DNA of 64,000 nucleotides from contig JAUHZY010000001.1 in the NCBI GenBank assembly GCA_030425825.1, positions 372,001 through 436,000 on the forward strand. Direction: 5' to 3'. Numbering within the stretch: the first letter of the stretch is position 1; each line of letters opens with the position of its first letter. The position numbers were made by a program, and so were the translations under genes. The notes beneath the pieces were generated by a model that saw only the letters and a program-made list of their open reading frames with translations, had not been told where the DNA came from and searched no databases. Positions 25,899 to 34,849 of the stretch are shown here, piece after piece. The stretch is from Alphaproteobacteria bacterium. Lineage in GTDB: Bacteria > Pseudomonadota > Alphaproteobacteria > JAUHZY01.

Positions 25899-26716
25899 TA
25901 CTTCACACGTTTAAGGTTTTGTTTGGTAAAATCACTTGTCCGTAAACCTGTTTTGAACTGATAGTTTTTAAAGAACAAATCTGTTGATTTGCCATTTTGA
26001 TGGTTAACCATTTTAAATAGCCCAGCACGCCAGTACTTGTTTAAGTATTGCTTGTAATCTTTTTGTTCTAATGTTTTTAAAAGCTCTTCTTTGCGGTCAT
26101 AGAATTCAACTTTTTGAACACGAAACTCAGCTGTGTCTATCCAGCTGATCTGCTTTGTGTAGCCTGAATGTTCATATTGTGGTGTGCGCTGTACGACAAA
26201 ACATTGCAGTGCGCCACATGCTTCGGTGCGCAGATATTTATAGCTGTATTTCCCGACTTCTTGAGACGAGATATCTTCATAAGCAAATTCGCTTCCCATG
26301 AAAGGCCCTGATTTATTTTTCGAGGAGATCCTTTTAACGCGCTTTAGTGAAGGCAAATATAACCATTGATCATCCGGCTCTAAAATTTTTGAAAAGGTTA
26401 AGAATGCAGTGCCTTTTACATCGCGTGGGTTGTCAAAAACAATCATGCTTTTGTCTCCCAGATTAGCGTCTGTAACCTCTAGTGTTTTTGTGCGCATTTC
26501 GCGCTTTGCTGTTTGGCCATGCGCGTTATGTAGCATCATTTCAACATTGACTGTTGAATCACCAAATCCTTGATCGCGTTTATCTGCTTCAACAGCAATC
26601 GCAAGTCCTCTGGATTCAGGCGTGTTAGCAGAGGCCAGTACTTGCTCGGCTGTTTTGGCTTGTGCTGAAAAAGCGAACAGTGAAATAAGTGCAATAAGTG
26701 TAAGTTTTTTCATCAT
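25898..26716 (-). CDS. LolA-like outer-membrane lipoprotein-sorting family protein
   Basis: A 272-aa secreted protein with signal peptide MKKLTLIALISLFAFSAQA. RDQGFGDSTVNVEMMLHNAHG, MIVFDNPRDVKGTAFLTFSK, DQWLYLPSLKRVKRISS and GPFMGSEFAYEDIS are characteristic of the LolA-like family annotated as outer membrane lipoprotein-sorting protein (PF17131-type). The fold holds a hydrophobic ligand between membranes. It sits between an MMPL exporter and a barrel protein with single-base overlaps, matching the recurrent three-gene exporter cassette of this family. It is not LolA itself, because it is longer and lacks LolB nearby. Confidence 0.85.
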   Translation of the reverse strand: MMKKLTLIALISLFAFSAQAKTAEQVLASANTPESRGLAIAVEADKRDQGFGDSTVNVEMMLHNAHGQTAKREMRTKTLEVTDANLGDKSMIVFDNPRDVKGTAFLTFSKILEPDDQWLYLPSLKRVKRISSKNKSGPFMGSEFAYEDISSQEVGKYSYKYLRTEACGALQCFVVQRTPQYEHSGYTKQISWIDTAEFRVQKVEFYDRKEELLKTLEQKDYKQYLNKYWRAGLFKMVNHQNGKSTDLFFKNYQFKTGLRTSDFTKQNLKRVK

Positions 26717-29043
26717 TATAATCCTTTTCGTTTATCAAGATGTAAAAGAAGGGCAGGGAGCAGAAAGAAGTCTGCCACCAAGGCGCTGCCAATAACAAGG
26801 GCAGATAAAATACCCATATAGCTGTTGATTTGAAATGCTGATGTTCCTAGAACGCCAAACCCTGTTACCAGGATTAATGTTGTTACCAATAAAGCGCGTC
26901 CAACAGTTGAAAAAGCATAAACAATGGCTTCTTCTGCTGACAAACCTTCTTCACGTCGTGCGCGTAGGTATTTACTGAGGAAATGAACGGTGTCATCAAC
27001 AATAATACCAAGGCTGACAGGAATCGCCACAGCAACAGCCATATTGATTTGTCCAACAAGGACGGCCCAAATGCCAAAGCCCATCATTGCTGGTGTGACA
27101 TTGGGAATAATGCTGAACAGGCCGATACGCACATCACGTAGGGCAATCAAGATTGTCAGAGAAATCAGGAATAAAGCCAGAATATTTCCTGTGGTCATGC
27201 TGTCAATATTCCGTTGAGAAATATAAGCAAACATCACAACAGGGCTGGTTGCTTCTGCGTGCATGTAGGCTGGTGTGTTATCGTGCAGCCATTTCTCACT
27301 CTTGTTTTTGAAGGCGCGAATCTCGCGGGTTGAAAGATCTTTCAATGTGACTGTGACACGTGTGGCTGATTTATCGACATTTAATCGATCATTTAAATCC
27401 AGTCCGTAAGGAAGTGAAAACTCGTAAAGTAACAGGTATTGAGCGGCCATATTTTGATTTTCGGGCAACTTGTACCAGCTGGGGTCATCTCCGTGCATGT
27501 TTTTATTCAAGCGCTTGAATATGTCCGTCATGCTGAATACATGAACGACTTCAGGCTGCGATCTCAGCCAGTTTGTATATTTTTCTAGATGCATAAGATA
27601 TTCAGGGCTTGAAATGCCGCCTGCTTCACGCGCACCGATTGAGTATTCAATTGTATAAATACCTGTCAGGTTTTCCATCATAAATTCGGTGTTCCCACGA
27701 AACGGAATGGAATGGTCAAAATACTGTACAAATTGATCATTCAATTCAATGCGTGGAATCATAACGGCCAAGCCAATTGTGAGGATTGCTGATGGAATAA
27801 GGCATGCATTTTTGTGGCGTACAACCCATCTTCCCAAGGCTTCCATTGGTGTTGTGGTTTTTTTGTTTTTTTGTTTTGGTTGCGATAAGGGCATATAGCT
27901 TAAAAAAGCAGGCAGAAATAGCATGGAGTAAACATAAGCAAAAATAACACCTGTCGCTGTCATATTCCCAAGGTCATGAAAGGGAGGTGCATCGGAGAAG
28001 TTTAAGCTGAGAAAGCCAATCGATGTTGTAAAACTTGTCAAGAAAATAGGTTGGAAGTTAAGGCGCAGCGATTCAATAATGGCCTCTTTCTTATTCATTC
28101 CTTGGCGCATTGCCTTGAATGCAGACATGATGACGTGAATACTATCAGCAATCGCAAGGGTCAGAATAATCGTCGGTGCTGTTGCTGAAGGGGGCGTCAA
28201 AAGAACACCAAACCAGCCCGCAAGACCCATTGCTGTTGCCGCAGAAAAGGCAATAACAAGTAATGTCGCAATCGTAGATGTTAAACTGCGCAAGAAAATT
28301 AACATCATCAGTAACAAGGTGCCATACATCATTGGAACAATTGTTTGCATATCCATCATGGATGACTCAGAAAATGCATTATTCATAAAGACAACACCTG
28401 AGGGAACAATTGTAACGTTGGGGTGTTTAGCTTGTATTCTTTCTAGAAGGGCACGTGCTGCGTTAGCTGTTTCAGGGACCTCAGTGATTGATTTTTCTGG
28501 GAATGTCATTGTGACATTGATGCCTGTTGCTCCGCCATCTCGTGCGACAACTCGGCCTGTTAGAAGAGGCTCTGACAAAGCAATACGACGTGTTTTTTCA
28601 AGGTCTTTTGGTGACAGCGTGTTGGCAGGATTTTCAACCAAATCACGAACAATCAGCTCGTCACCATCTGCCTCTGTATGTTGGAAGTTTGAAAGAGAGT
28701 CTACGCGCGTTGCATAAGGCAACTTCCACCCTTCTTCGGTCAATTCTTGGACTGCTGCTAGCGTGCTTTGCGTGAAGACATCACCATCATTTGGTTTGAC
28801 AACAAACATAACGCTGTCTGTTTTAGTATAGACTTTTTGCAGTTCATCAAATGCTTCGAGCTGTGGGTTTGATTCACTGAAAAAGACACGGTAATTTGTG
28901 CTAAAGCCAAGATGCTGCGCGCCAGAAGCGGCAATGACAACGAATAAAAGCGTTGTTAAAAGGACTTTTAAGCGGTTTCTTAGAACCCACTCCCCATAGC
29001 GTACACCTATTTGCTGATGTCTTTTTTTCTTTACAGTTGCCAT
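26716..29043 (-). CDS. MMPL/RND-superfamily exporter (COG1033 type)
   Basis: A 775-aa polytopic protein with the 12-TM two-repeat RND layout. Its first TM (LLTTLLFVVIAASG) is followed by an extracytoplasmic domain that includes GFSTNYRVFFSESNPQLEAF. A five-helix bundle holds the conserved ALADSIHV-type helix (LTLAIADSIHVIMSAF). The second half repeats this with SLGIIVDDTVHFLSKYLRARRE. The paired Asp residues in those TM helices (ADS, VDD) are the expected proton-relay sites. It heads the operon with the LolA-like and barrel proteins, so the substrate is probably lipidic. No membrane-fusion protein or TolC is encoded here. Confidence 0.88.
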   Translation of the reverse strand: MATVKKKRHQQIGVRYGEWVLRNRLKVLLTTLLFVVIAASGAQHLGFSTNYRVFFSESNPQLEAFDELQKVYTKTDSVMFVVKPNDGDVFTQSTLAAVQELTEEGWKLPYATRVDSLSNFQHTEADGDELIVRDLVENPANTLSPKDLEKTRRIALSEPLLTGRVVARDGGATGINVTMTFPEKSITEVPETANAARALLERIQAKHPNVTIVPSGVVFMNNAFSESSMMDMQTIVPMMYGTLLLMMLIFLRSLTSTIATLLVIAFSAATAMGLAGWFGVLLTPPSATAPTIILTLAIADSIHVIMSAFKAMRQGMNKKEAIIESLRLNFQPIFLTSFTTSIGFLSLNFSDAPPFHDLGNMTATGVIFAYVYSMLFLPAFLSYMPLSQPKQKNKKTTTPMEALGRWVVRHKNACLIPSAILTIGLAVMIPRIELNDQFVQYFDHSIPFRGNTEFMMENLTGIYTIEYSIGAREAGGISSPEYLMHLEKYTNWLRSQPEVVHVFSMTDIFKRLNKNMHGDDPSWYKLPENQNMAAQYLLLYEFSLPYGLDLNDRLNVDKSATRVTVTLKDLSTREIRAFKNKSEKWLHDNTPAYMHAEATSPVVMFAYISQRNIDSMTTGNILALFLISLTILIALRDVRIGLFSIIPNVTPAMMGFGIWAVLVGQINMAVAVAIPVSLGIIVDDTVHFLSKYLRARREEGLSAEEAIVYAFSTVGRALLVTTLILVTGFGVLGTSAFQINSYMGILSALVIGSALVADFFLLPALLLHLDKRKGL

Positions 29044-29136
29044 GGTAAAAGTCTCCTTTTGAATCGAAATATTGGCGGACTATAAAGCGAGATGCGAAGC
29101 ATCACAACAAAAGAAAATAAGTGATGTATATTTTTC

Positions 29137-29164
29137 TTTACAAGTCGCTATAAGTATATATATT
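29137..29164 (+). promoter_or_regulatory. Promoter upstream of the 29202 gene
   Basis: TTTACA (29137-29142) and TATATT (29159-29164) are spaced 16 bp apart, about 38 bp before the ATG. The spacing and hexamers are acceptable for sigma70, but the surroundings are AT-rich, so the call is modest. Confidence 0.4.
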
Positions 29165-29201
29165 CCCGGGCTTATAAATTTTATCAGCAAAGAGAAAGCA
29201 A

Positions 29202-29828
29202 ATGGGTTTATTTTCATTTTTTGCAAAAAATAAGGCCAAGCAGCCGACAGAAGTGGTGCCAGATAAAAACTTTATTTTTATCGAGAGAGACTTGACGCCA
29301 GAAGAGGCTTTAAAATTTGATGCGCCGAAATTAAAAGTGAATGTTTTGAATCAAGCCGTTGCTGGTTTGCTTTCAGATGATGCAAAAAACAAGCTTGAAC
29401 GCCTTGTTCATCAAGAGTTTACAACAGCTTTTGGTTTTCAAAGTAAGCGTACAAAAGATAACCAAGCCTCGACAATACGCCTTTCTAAAGAAGCTTTGCC
29501 TAAAACGCTGGGCATTATGATAGAGAAAGAATCTCTGACTTTTCATTTCCGTGAGGATGTAGGGCGCGGTGCGATTGTGAATGAGCAAGGTGAGTTGGTT
29601 ATCGTCTCTAAGGATAAAAAAGCAGGGAACGAAATTACAAGTGTTGGCTTTAAGCACCCAGATCATCTAAACGAGCCTGAATATAGGCAGAAGCTTATCG
29701 CAGAATTGCAGCAGCATATTAAGGCTTTGGAACCAAAAGAATTAACGTTGATGAGGATTATTGCTGCCAGCTCTGATCTTCACAAATTGCGTGCAGTAAA
29801 AGCCGCTTTAGAAAAAAATGTAATTTAA
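29202..29828 (+). CDS. Hypothetical cytosolic protein
   Basis: A 208-aa protein starting MGLFSFFAKNKAKQ, with AGAGAAAG upstream. The composition is soluble and mixed alpha/beta, with no signal peptide beyond a short hydrophobic N-terminus and no recognised motif. The middle, LTFHFREDVGRGAIVNEQG, looks like strand-turn-strand; the C-terminus (LQQHIKALEPKELTLMRIIA) is helical. It has its own promoter-like element and stands between the divergent exporter operon and tRNA-Arg. Function unknown. Confidence 0.55.
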   Translation: MGLFSFFAKNKAKQPTEVVPDKNFIFIERDLTPEEALKFDAPKLKVNVLNQAVAGLLSDDAKNKLERLVHQEFTTAFGFQSKRTKDNQASTIRLSKEALPKTLGIMIEKESLTFHFREDVGRGAIVNEQGELVIVSKDKKAGNEITSVGFKHPDHLNEPEYRQKLIAELQQHIKALEPKELTLMRIIAASSDLHKLRAVKAALEKNVI

Positions 29829-29904
29829 ATTGAAGCGCACAGCCAATTTTCCTCTATCCTGGACGGCTCCTGCGTGATACAATGCTTTGACTTTTTTGAT
29901 CAGT

Positions 29905-29981
29905 GCGCCCGTAGCTCAGCAGGATAGAGCAACTGACTTCTAATCAGTAGGTCGGGGGTTCGAATCCTCCCGGGCGCGCCA
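29905..29981 (+). tRNA. tRNA-Arg(TCT)
   Basis: A 77-nt cloverleaf. The acceptor GCGCCCG pairs with CGGGCGC, followed by discriminator G and encoded CCA (29979-29981). The D-arm is GCTCAGCAGGATAGAGC. The anticodon stem CTGAC/ATCAG with loop containing TTCTAA gives anticodon TCT. The T-arm is GGGGGTTCGAATCCTCC. It decodes AGA, and AGG by wobble. Its 3' end is repeated downstream with a 66-bp period. Confidence 0.95.
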
Positions 29982-30114
29982 TTTCAATCATTTCACGAAC
30001 GCACCCAGAGCTTTTGGTGTTCGAACTTCGTTCGTAGGGGCGCGCCATCTCAATCATTTCACGATCCTGCCCAGCATTTTTAGTGCTTGAGTTTTATTCG
30101 CAGGTGCAGGCCAT
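29973..30114 (+). repeat. Degenerate 66-bp-period tandem repeat seeded by the tRNA-Arg 3' end
   Basis: GGCGCGCCAT followed by (T/C)TCAATCATTTCACGA occurs at 29973-29998 and again at 30039-30064. The CCAT ends lie at 29979, 30045 and 30111, exactly 66 bp apart. The intervening units (CGAACGCACCCAG... and CGATCCTGCCCAG...) align along their whole length with scattered changes, and each ends in a CCA-like GCGCGCCAT or GCAGGCCAT. The pattern looks like diverged tandem copies derived from the tRNA 3' end and trailer, perhaps integration scars or a tRNA-trailer repeat. Confidence 0.7.
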
Positions 30115-30213
30115 ATCCTATCTTAATCTCGCACTTTATGATCTTTATGGGATATGGTGTTGACTAAATGGATATTTGTGGTATATTGCTTCTTCATTTT
30201 TAGAGAGGTAAAT

Positions 30214-32028
30214 ATGAAAGTTAATCGTTTTGGCGCGCTTGTATTGGGAAGTGTTTTTTCTTTTTTGTCTTTGCCTGTATTGTCACAGGTCAAGCCAGAT
30301 TTGCAAGACGACCTCACTGTTGATACAAGAAGTAATCAAGAAAAAGGCCTGAATAATGTTGTCGTAGATGTGTATGCTCAATACAAAACGCTTAAAGAAG
30401 ACACGCCATTTTTTCTTCAAAATGATTCTTTTTATATAGGTATTGAAAATAAAATGCCTAAAGAGGTTGATCTAAGAAAGTTGCGAGAAGCTTTCACAAA
30501 AAATCCACCTGCAAAACTTTCTTCTTTGAAAAAAGAGGTCTTAAATAATGTATCGCCAGATCATTATACTCTTTTATCCAAAGAAGGTTTGTTAGAGCCT
30601 TTCTTGAAAATGGATGCAAACAATATGGAGCGCATTTCTATTCTGCCTCCTGACCGTGTGTTTTCTGATTTTGTGCGCTATATTGATAACCCTTTCCCGC
30701 GTGTAGAAGGGTATGTTGTTGATGAATTGTTAAGAAGATCTTTCCAAGAGTTTGATCCAGATATAATGATTTTTTATAGACCAACGCTGTCTGATGAGAA
30801 GTTAAAAGAAAGAATTTCTGATAGCGTTTTTGTTTTATATGATCAAATTGTTAATTATCATTTATATGATCAAAATATTGTGCAAAAAACCATTCACAAT
30901 ATGGGGAAAGTAGCAGCGCATGAAGCAGTTTTGTTTGTAAACCATGTGCTTGACCATGCTGTTTTTACCGCAGGTGGCGGTGATACTTTAAAAGCCTCAA
31001 AAGATGTAAATCTTATGTCTAATTTAATGCATTCTATCGTCATGGGTGATGATGGTATTTATGCTGGTAATGCTTCCTATAAGGCACGTAAGCTTTCTGC
31101 TGTTGCAAGACTAAGTGCAGAAATGCCTGTTCCTGAGAGTGTTTCACAGGTGATTGCTTCTCGTTATCATGAAGCTTATACATCGTTTAATCCAGTTGAT
31201 GCTTTGAGCGATGTTTGGAATGACTTGGATCAGCAAAAGCGTTTGGATACAACAAGCTATTTTATGAGACAATTTGCCAAAGCATTGAAGTTGCCTTTTG
31301 CAGATAGTATTCATGCAATGGCTGTTCAAGGAACACAAAATGACTTTTTATCTAAGGACACCGGTCTTTTTCAAAGGCCAACTGGTGGGGCAATTACGAT
31401 TGCTCGTTGGTATACAACAGGAAAATCAAAAGAAAATAGGTTAAAAGGTGACTTAGAAAAGATTTTTTCAACAGCAACTTCTAATGGTTTGGTACACGCT
31501 TTTGTCGATGAAATGGGTGGTGTGTACAATACACTTTCGTCAAAACAAAAAGCACAAATGGATACGATATTATCAAAAGCGTATAAAGTTTATCATCAGC
31601 CACAGGAAAAAGCATTGAGCAGAAAAGAGAGGTCTTTTTTAAAGTCTCTTTTTAAAGAAACGGTTTTTCATAAACAACCTCTTTCAACGCAGATTGAAGC
31701 GGCTTTCTTTATGAAGCTAAGCTATCTTGCAGCACCCCAGCGTAATGTAGACTTTAGGTCTTCAAAAACCACAGGAAAACCAAATGAAGTGTCATTTGAA
31801 GAGAGAGATCGCTTTGGTATTAGAAGCTCAAACTATATGACGACAACAGGAATGCTTTATCATGAAAGCACATTACATAAAAATTTTTCATACCAGGTCA
31901 CAAAGAAAACAAATGCTAAGAACAGCGTTGCTGGCCCATTAAATGAGCATAAAAAATACCCGCAAGGCGATCAGCGGCCTGCCAATCAAGATCGTAAAGG
32001 CTGGAAGCTTAGGCATCGCCAGCGCTAG
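30214..32028 (+). CDS. Large secreted protein of unknown function
   Basis: A 604-aa protein. ATG30214 is preferred because GAGAGG is 7 nt upstream and the product then begins with a good signal peptide (MKVNRFGALVLGSVFSFLSL, cleavage near VLS-QV); the longer frame adds a hydrophobic leader unlike a start. The mature part is helical, with few Cys and no TM segment. It shows no protease or hydrolase motif I recognise. The C-terminal 80 residues become basic and Asn/Gly-rich (HKKYPQGDQRPANQDRKGW). Probably periplasmic or secreted; function unknown. It converges on the complex I subunit gene. Confidence 0.6.
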   Translation: MKVNRFGALVLGSVFSFLSLPVLSQVKPDLQDDLTVDTRSNQEKGLNNVVVDVYAQYKTLKEDTPFFLQNDSFYIGIENKMPKEVDLRKLREAFTKNPPAKLSSLKKEVLNNVSPDHYTLLSKEGLLEPFLKMDANNMERISILPPDRVFSDFVRYIDNPFPRVEGYVVDELLRRSFQEFDPDIMIFYRPTLSDEKLKERISDSVFVLYDQIVNYHLYDQNIVQKTIHNMGKVAAHEAVLFVNHVLDHAVFTAGGGDTLKASKDVNLMSNLMHSIVMGDDGIYAGNASYKARKLSAVARLSAEMPVPESVSQVIASRYHEAYTSFNPVDALSDVWNDLDQQKRLDTTSYFMRQFAKALKLPFADSIHAMAVQGTQNDFLSKDTGLFQRPTGGAITIARWYTTGKSKENRLKGDLEKIFSTATSNGLVHAFVDEMGGVYNTLSSKQKAQMDTILSKAYKVYHQPQEKALSRKERSFLKSLFKETVFHKQPLSTQIEAAFFMKLSYLAAPQRNVDFRSSKTTGKPNEVSFEERDRFGIRSSNYMTTTGMLYHESTLHKNFSYQVTKKTNAKNSVAGPLNEHKKYPQGDQRPANQDRKGWKLRHRQR

Positions 32029-32036
32029 TTTTACTA

Positions 32037-32330
32037 TTAGTCCCAGCGTTTCATCATGTCAACGGCGTAGCTTTTAGGTTTGATTTTGCGCTGTCTTGCA
32101 GGAATGACTTCGAAAGAAATACCGTTTTTCTTTGCGTAATCTATAGCTTCTTCTTCTGAAGAGAATGTTAGTTTTAATTGTGCTTCAGTGTCTGTTGAAC
32201 TATTCCAGCTCATTAAGGGGTCGGGCGTTTTTTGACATGTCGCAAGATGCTCTAACACCCAATAGGTTGTTTTTGCGCGTCCAGACTGCATCGGGTTTTT
32301 GGATGACTTGTAAATGCGTGCTGTAGGCAT
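32037..32330 (-). CDS. Complex I accessory subunit, ETC_C1_NDUFS4 family
   Basis: A 97-aa protein: MPTARIYKSSKNPMQSGRAKTTYWVLEH at the start, then LMSWNSSTDTEAQLKLTFSSEEEAIDYAKKNGI and a terminal SYAVDMMKRWD. These are hallmarks of the NDUFS4/18-kDa accessory subunit of NADH:ubiquinone oxidoreductase. The subunit occurs in mitochondria and Alphaproteobacteria and stabilises the NADH-binding module. It is one of the clearest taxonomic markers in the window. AAAGGAG precedes its ATG. No other nuo genes are nearby. Confidence 0.9.
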   Translation of the reverse strand: MPTARIYKSSKNPMQSGRAKTTYWVLEHLATCQKTPDPLMSWNSSTDTEAQLKLTFSSEEEAIDYAKKNGISFEVIPARQRKIKPKSYAVDMMKRWD

Positions 32331-32539
32331 GGTAACATTCTCCTTTAATATAATCTCATTCTAGAAGAGAAGGTCTTGTAATTCAAACGCTTTCCTAGCT
32401 GATTTCTATAAATAAAAAATGCCGCTTTCTTTTAAATCACATTTATTTCATTTTGAAGATTTTTAAATGCTTTTGAATTGACTTTTTCTGTGCAAGGACT
32501 GACTATAATTTTAATTATTCAAAAGTGAAGAGGTCCCCA

Positions 32540-34615
32540 ATGAGTTTGCGTTTAATGATTATGTCGTCAGTGATGGTGTTGTCAGGGTTTTTGTTTTTTA
32601 TAAATGTTTCAAACTTGGTTGATGCTTACAACCAGTCTTCACATTTTTCTTCCACAATTGTTACTTCAGAGGCTGCTGATAACTTGCTTTTTGCAGCGGA
32701 AAATTGGGCGCTTGAGCGTGGTGTGACAAACACAATTTTAAATACATCAGGAAAAATTGATGAAAAATTAGTTAAAATTATGAACATGCAAAGAAAAATG
32801 GGGGACGAGCATTATTATAAAGCGCTTCAATCCATTTACGTCTCAAACTATCAAGATCAACGTCATTTAATAGAAGACGTTAAAAAGGCATACAATACTG
32901 TGCAGTCTTTCCGTAAAAAGGTGGATGTAAATATTACGCTAGACTTAATTGATCGTGATTATGACTTACTAGAAAACTGGATGCCTGCGATGGTTTCTTT
33001 GATAGAGTCCTCCCAAAGCTTAAGACTTGATATATCTGTCAATTTTATGGAGCTTGATCCACAGCTGGCAACGCTTTCTACGTTAAAGCATTTCGTTTGG
33101 CTGGTCAGTGAATTTGCAGGTCGTGAGCGTGCTGTGATTGGAGGAGCTTTATCAGCAGATATGCCACTTGATTATGACAAGTTGGAGACATTGTCTTTTT
33201 ATCGTGGTCAGGTAATTGCAGGGCGCGAAATGGTTAAAACTCTTTCTTCGCGTGTGGCGCCTAATATTGCAGAGGCCGCGCAGGAATCAGAGAAGAAGTT
33301 TGCTGTCTTCGAAACGCTTGGAAAAGAGATTCAAGAACAAAGTATGCGTGGCGATGGGTACAGCGTGTCTACATCTGACTGGATTGCAAATTCAACAAAT
33401 GCAATCGATTCAGTTTTAGAAATTAAAAACCAAGTCATCATTTCTTTCAACGATCGTGTTGATCAAAAAATGTCAAATATTACCGCAGAGGTGCGTTACG
33501 ACATTTTCTTAATTATTTTAAACATAATCGTTTCAACAGGTATTTTCTTTATTGTCAGAAATCGTGTCAGCCGTCCAATTGACGCGATGACGGATGTGAT
33601 GAAGCAACTTGCAGATAATGACACAAATGTTCTGATCCCTGGAATGGGGCGTAAGGATGAAATTGGTCGTATGGCATCGTCAGTAGATGTTTGGAAAGAG
33701 AATTCAATCAGACGACAGCAGCTAGAAGAAGAGCAAAAGTTATCTGAAATACGCGCTCAGGAAGAACGTAAGAAAATGATGGTAAACTTGGCTGATATGT
33801 TCGAGGGGTCTGTGAAAGAGATTGTTAACAACCTTGCAAGCAGTACGACACAACTCAATGCTTCTGCAGGAAATGTGGCAGAAGATGTTGAAAAAACAAT
33901 GACGCAATCTGCGGTGATATCGAATAAAGCAGATAAAATATCAGAAGATTTACAGACAATTGCATCTGCAACTGAACAAATGTCTTCTTCGATTGGCGAG
34001 ATCAGTCGTCAGTCTTCTCAAGCAAGTGTTTTGGCTAATGATGCTGTTACAGAGGTTCAGCGGAATGACCGTAAAATTGAAGACCTAACAGCCAGCGCAT
34101 CACAAGTAGATGACGCCTTAGAGCTTATTAACAGTATTAGTGAACAAATTAATCTTCTGGCATTAAATGCGACAATTGAGGCTGCACGCGCAGGAGATGC
34201 AGGGAAGGGATTTGCTGTTGTTGCAAGTGAGGTTAAGAACCTTGCTAATCAAACAATTTCTGCCACAGAACAAATTGTCACATTGATTGAAGAAATGAAA
34301 AGCTCGACAACGGGTGTTGTTGAAGGGTCTGCAAAAGTCGGAAAAGCGATCCAAGAGGTCAGAGAGTCTTCATCGTCAATTTCTGCTGCTGTTGAAGAGC
34401 AAGCTGCTGTGACAAATGAAATTACGAAAACTGTTCAAGGCTCTGCGAATGATGCACGCCTTGCTGCTGAAGGCGTTGAAGCTGTCGAGCATGCAGCGAC
34501 AGATACCGGGGACGCGACAAAACAAATGATGGGAGCTATTGATTTGCTGTCAGGAGAGTCACGAAAGCTTCAAACAGAAATCAACGAATTCCTACATACA
34601 GTTCGCAATAGTTAG
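32540..34615 (+). CDS. Methyl-accepting chemotaxis protein
   Basis: A 691-aa transmembrane chemoreceptor. ATG32540 (with AAGAGG 7 nt upstream) is preferred to the GTG at 32525. TM1 is at about residues 8-28, followed by a long helical periplasmic sensor of about 310 residues. TM2 ([18 protein letters not shown]) and a HAMP domain beginning [17 protein letters not shown] come next. The cytoplasmic signalling domain has the hairpin tip [20 protein letters not shown] and [15 protein letters not shown], the CheA/CheW contact site. There is no C-terminal CheR-docking pentapeptide. No che genes are adjacent, so this is an orphan receptor. Confidence 0.93.
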   Translation: MSLRLMIMSSVMVLSGFLFFINVSNLVDAYNQSSHFSSTIVTSEAADNLLFAAENWALERGVTNTILNTSGKIDEKLVKIMNMQRKMGDEHYYKALQSIYVSNYQDQRHLIEDVKKAYNTVQSFRKKVDVNITLDLIDRDYDLLENWMPAMVSLIESSQSLRLDISVNFMELDPQLATLSTLKHFVWLVSEFAGRERAVIGGALSADMPLDYDKLETLSFYRGQVIAGREMVKTLSSRVAPNIAEAAQESEKKFAVFETLGKEIQEQSMRGDGYSVSTSDWIANSTNAIDSVLEIKNQVIISFNDRVDQKMSNITAEVRYDIFLIILNIIVSTGIFFIVRNRVSRPIDAMTDVMKQLADNDTNVLIPGMGRKDEIGRMASSVDVWKENSIRRQQLEEEQKLSEIRAQEERKKMMVNLADMFEGSVKEIVNNLASSTTQLNASAGNVAEDVEKTMTQSAVISNKADKISEDLQTIASATEQMSSSIGEISRQSSQASVLANDAVTEVQRNDRKIEDLTASASQVDDALELINSISEQINLLALNATIEAARAGDAGKGFAVVASEVKNLANQTISATEQIVTLIEEMKSSTTGVVEGSAKVGKAIQEVRESSSSISAAVEEQAAVTNEITKTVQGSANDARLAAEGVEAVEHAATDTGDATKQMMGAIDLLSGESRKLQTEINEFLHTVRNS

Positions 34616-34698
34616 TGCGATTTAATGCAGGCAAGGTTGTGTGACGTTACAGATGTAACGAAAAGCAGTAAAAGACGTTTAATCTCATATAAAAAAGA

Positions 34699-34776
34699 TG
34701 GTCGGGGAGGTGAGATTCGAACTCACGACCTCTGGTACCCAAAACCAGCGCGCTAACCAGGCTGCGCCACACCCCG
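34699..34776 (-). tRNA. tRNA-Pro(TGG)
   Basis: A 78-nt minus-strand tRNA. The acceptor CGGGGTG pairs with CTCCCCG and is followed by A and an encoded CCA (34699-34701). The D-arm is GCGCAGCCTGGTTAGCGC. The anticodon stem CTGGT/ACCAG with loop TTTGGGT gives anticodon TGG. The T-arm contains GTGAGTTCGAATCTCAC. It is the second proline tRNA of the window and complements tRNA-Pro(GGG). Confidence 0.95.
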
Positions 34777-34792
34777 ACGTAAGTGAACGCGC

Positions 34793-34822
34793 ATTATACG
34801 CATGTTTGAGAGCTAAGTTCAA
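34793..34822 (-). promoter_or_regulatory. Promoter of tRNA-Pro(TGG)
   Basis: On the minus strand TTGAAC (34817-34822) and consensus TATAAT (34793-34798) are spaced 18 bp. They lie 16 bp before the mature tRNA 5' end. Confidence 0.65.
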
Positions 34823-34849
34823 GCTTATATGTGCAAAATTTTGTGTGTT

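Noticed and set aside
34645-34660. CGTTAC-AGAT-GTAACG hairpin after the chemoreceptor gene as terminator
   Set aside because: There is no T-tract on the plus strand after it; it is AT-poor in the stem and only 6 bp long.
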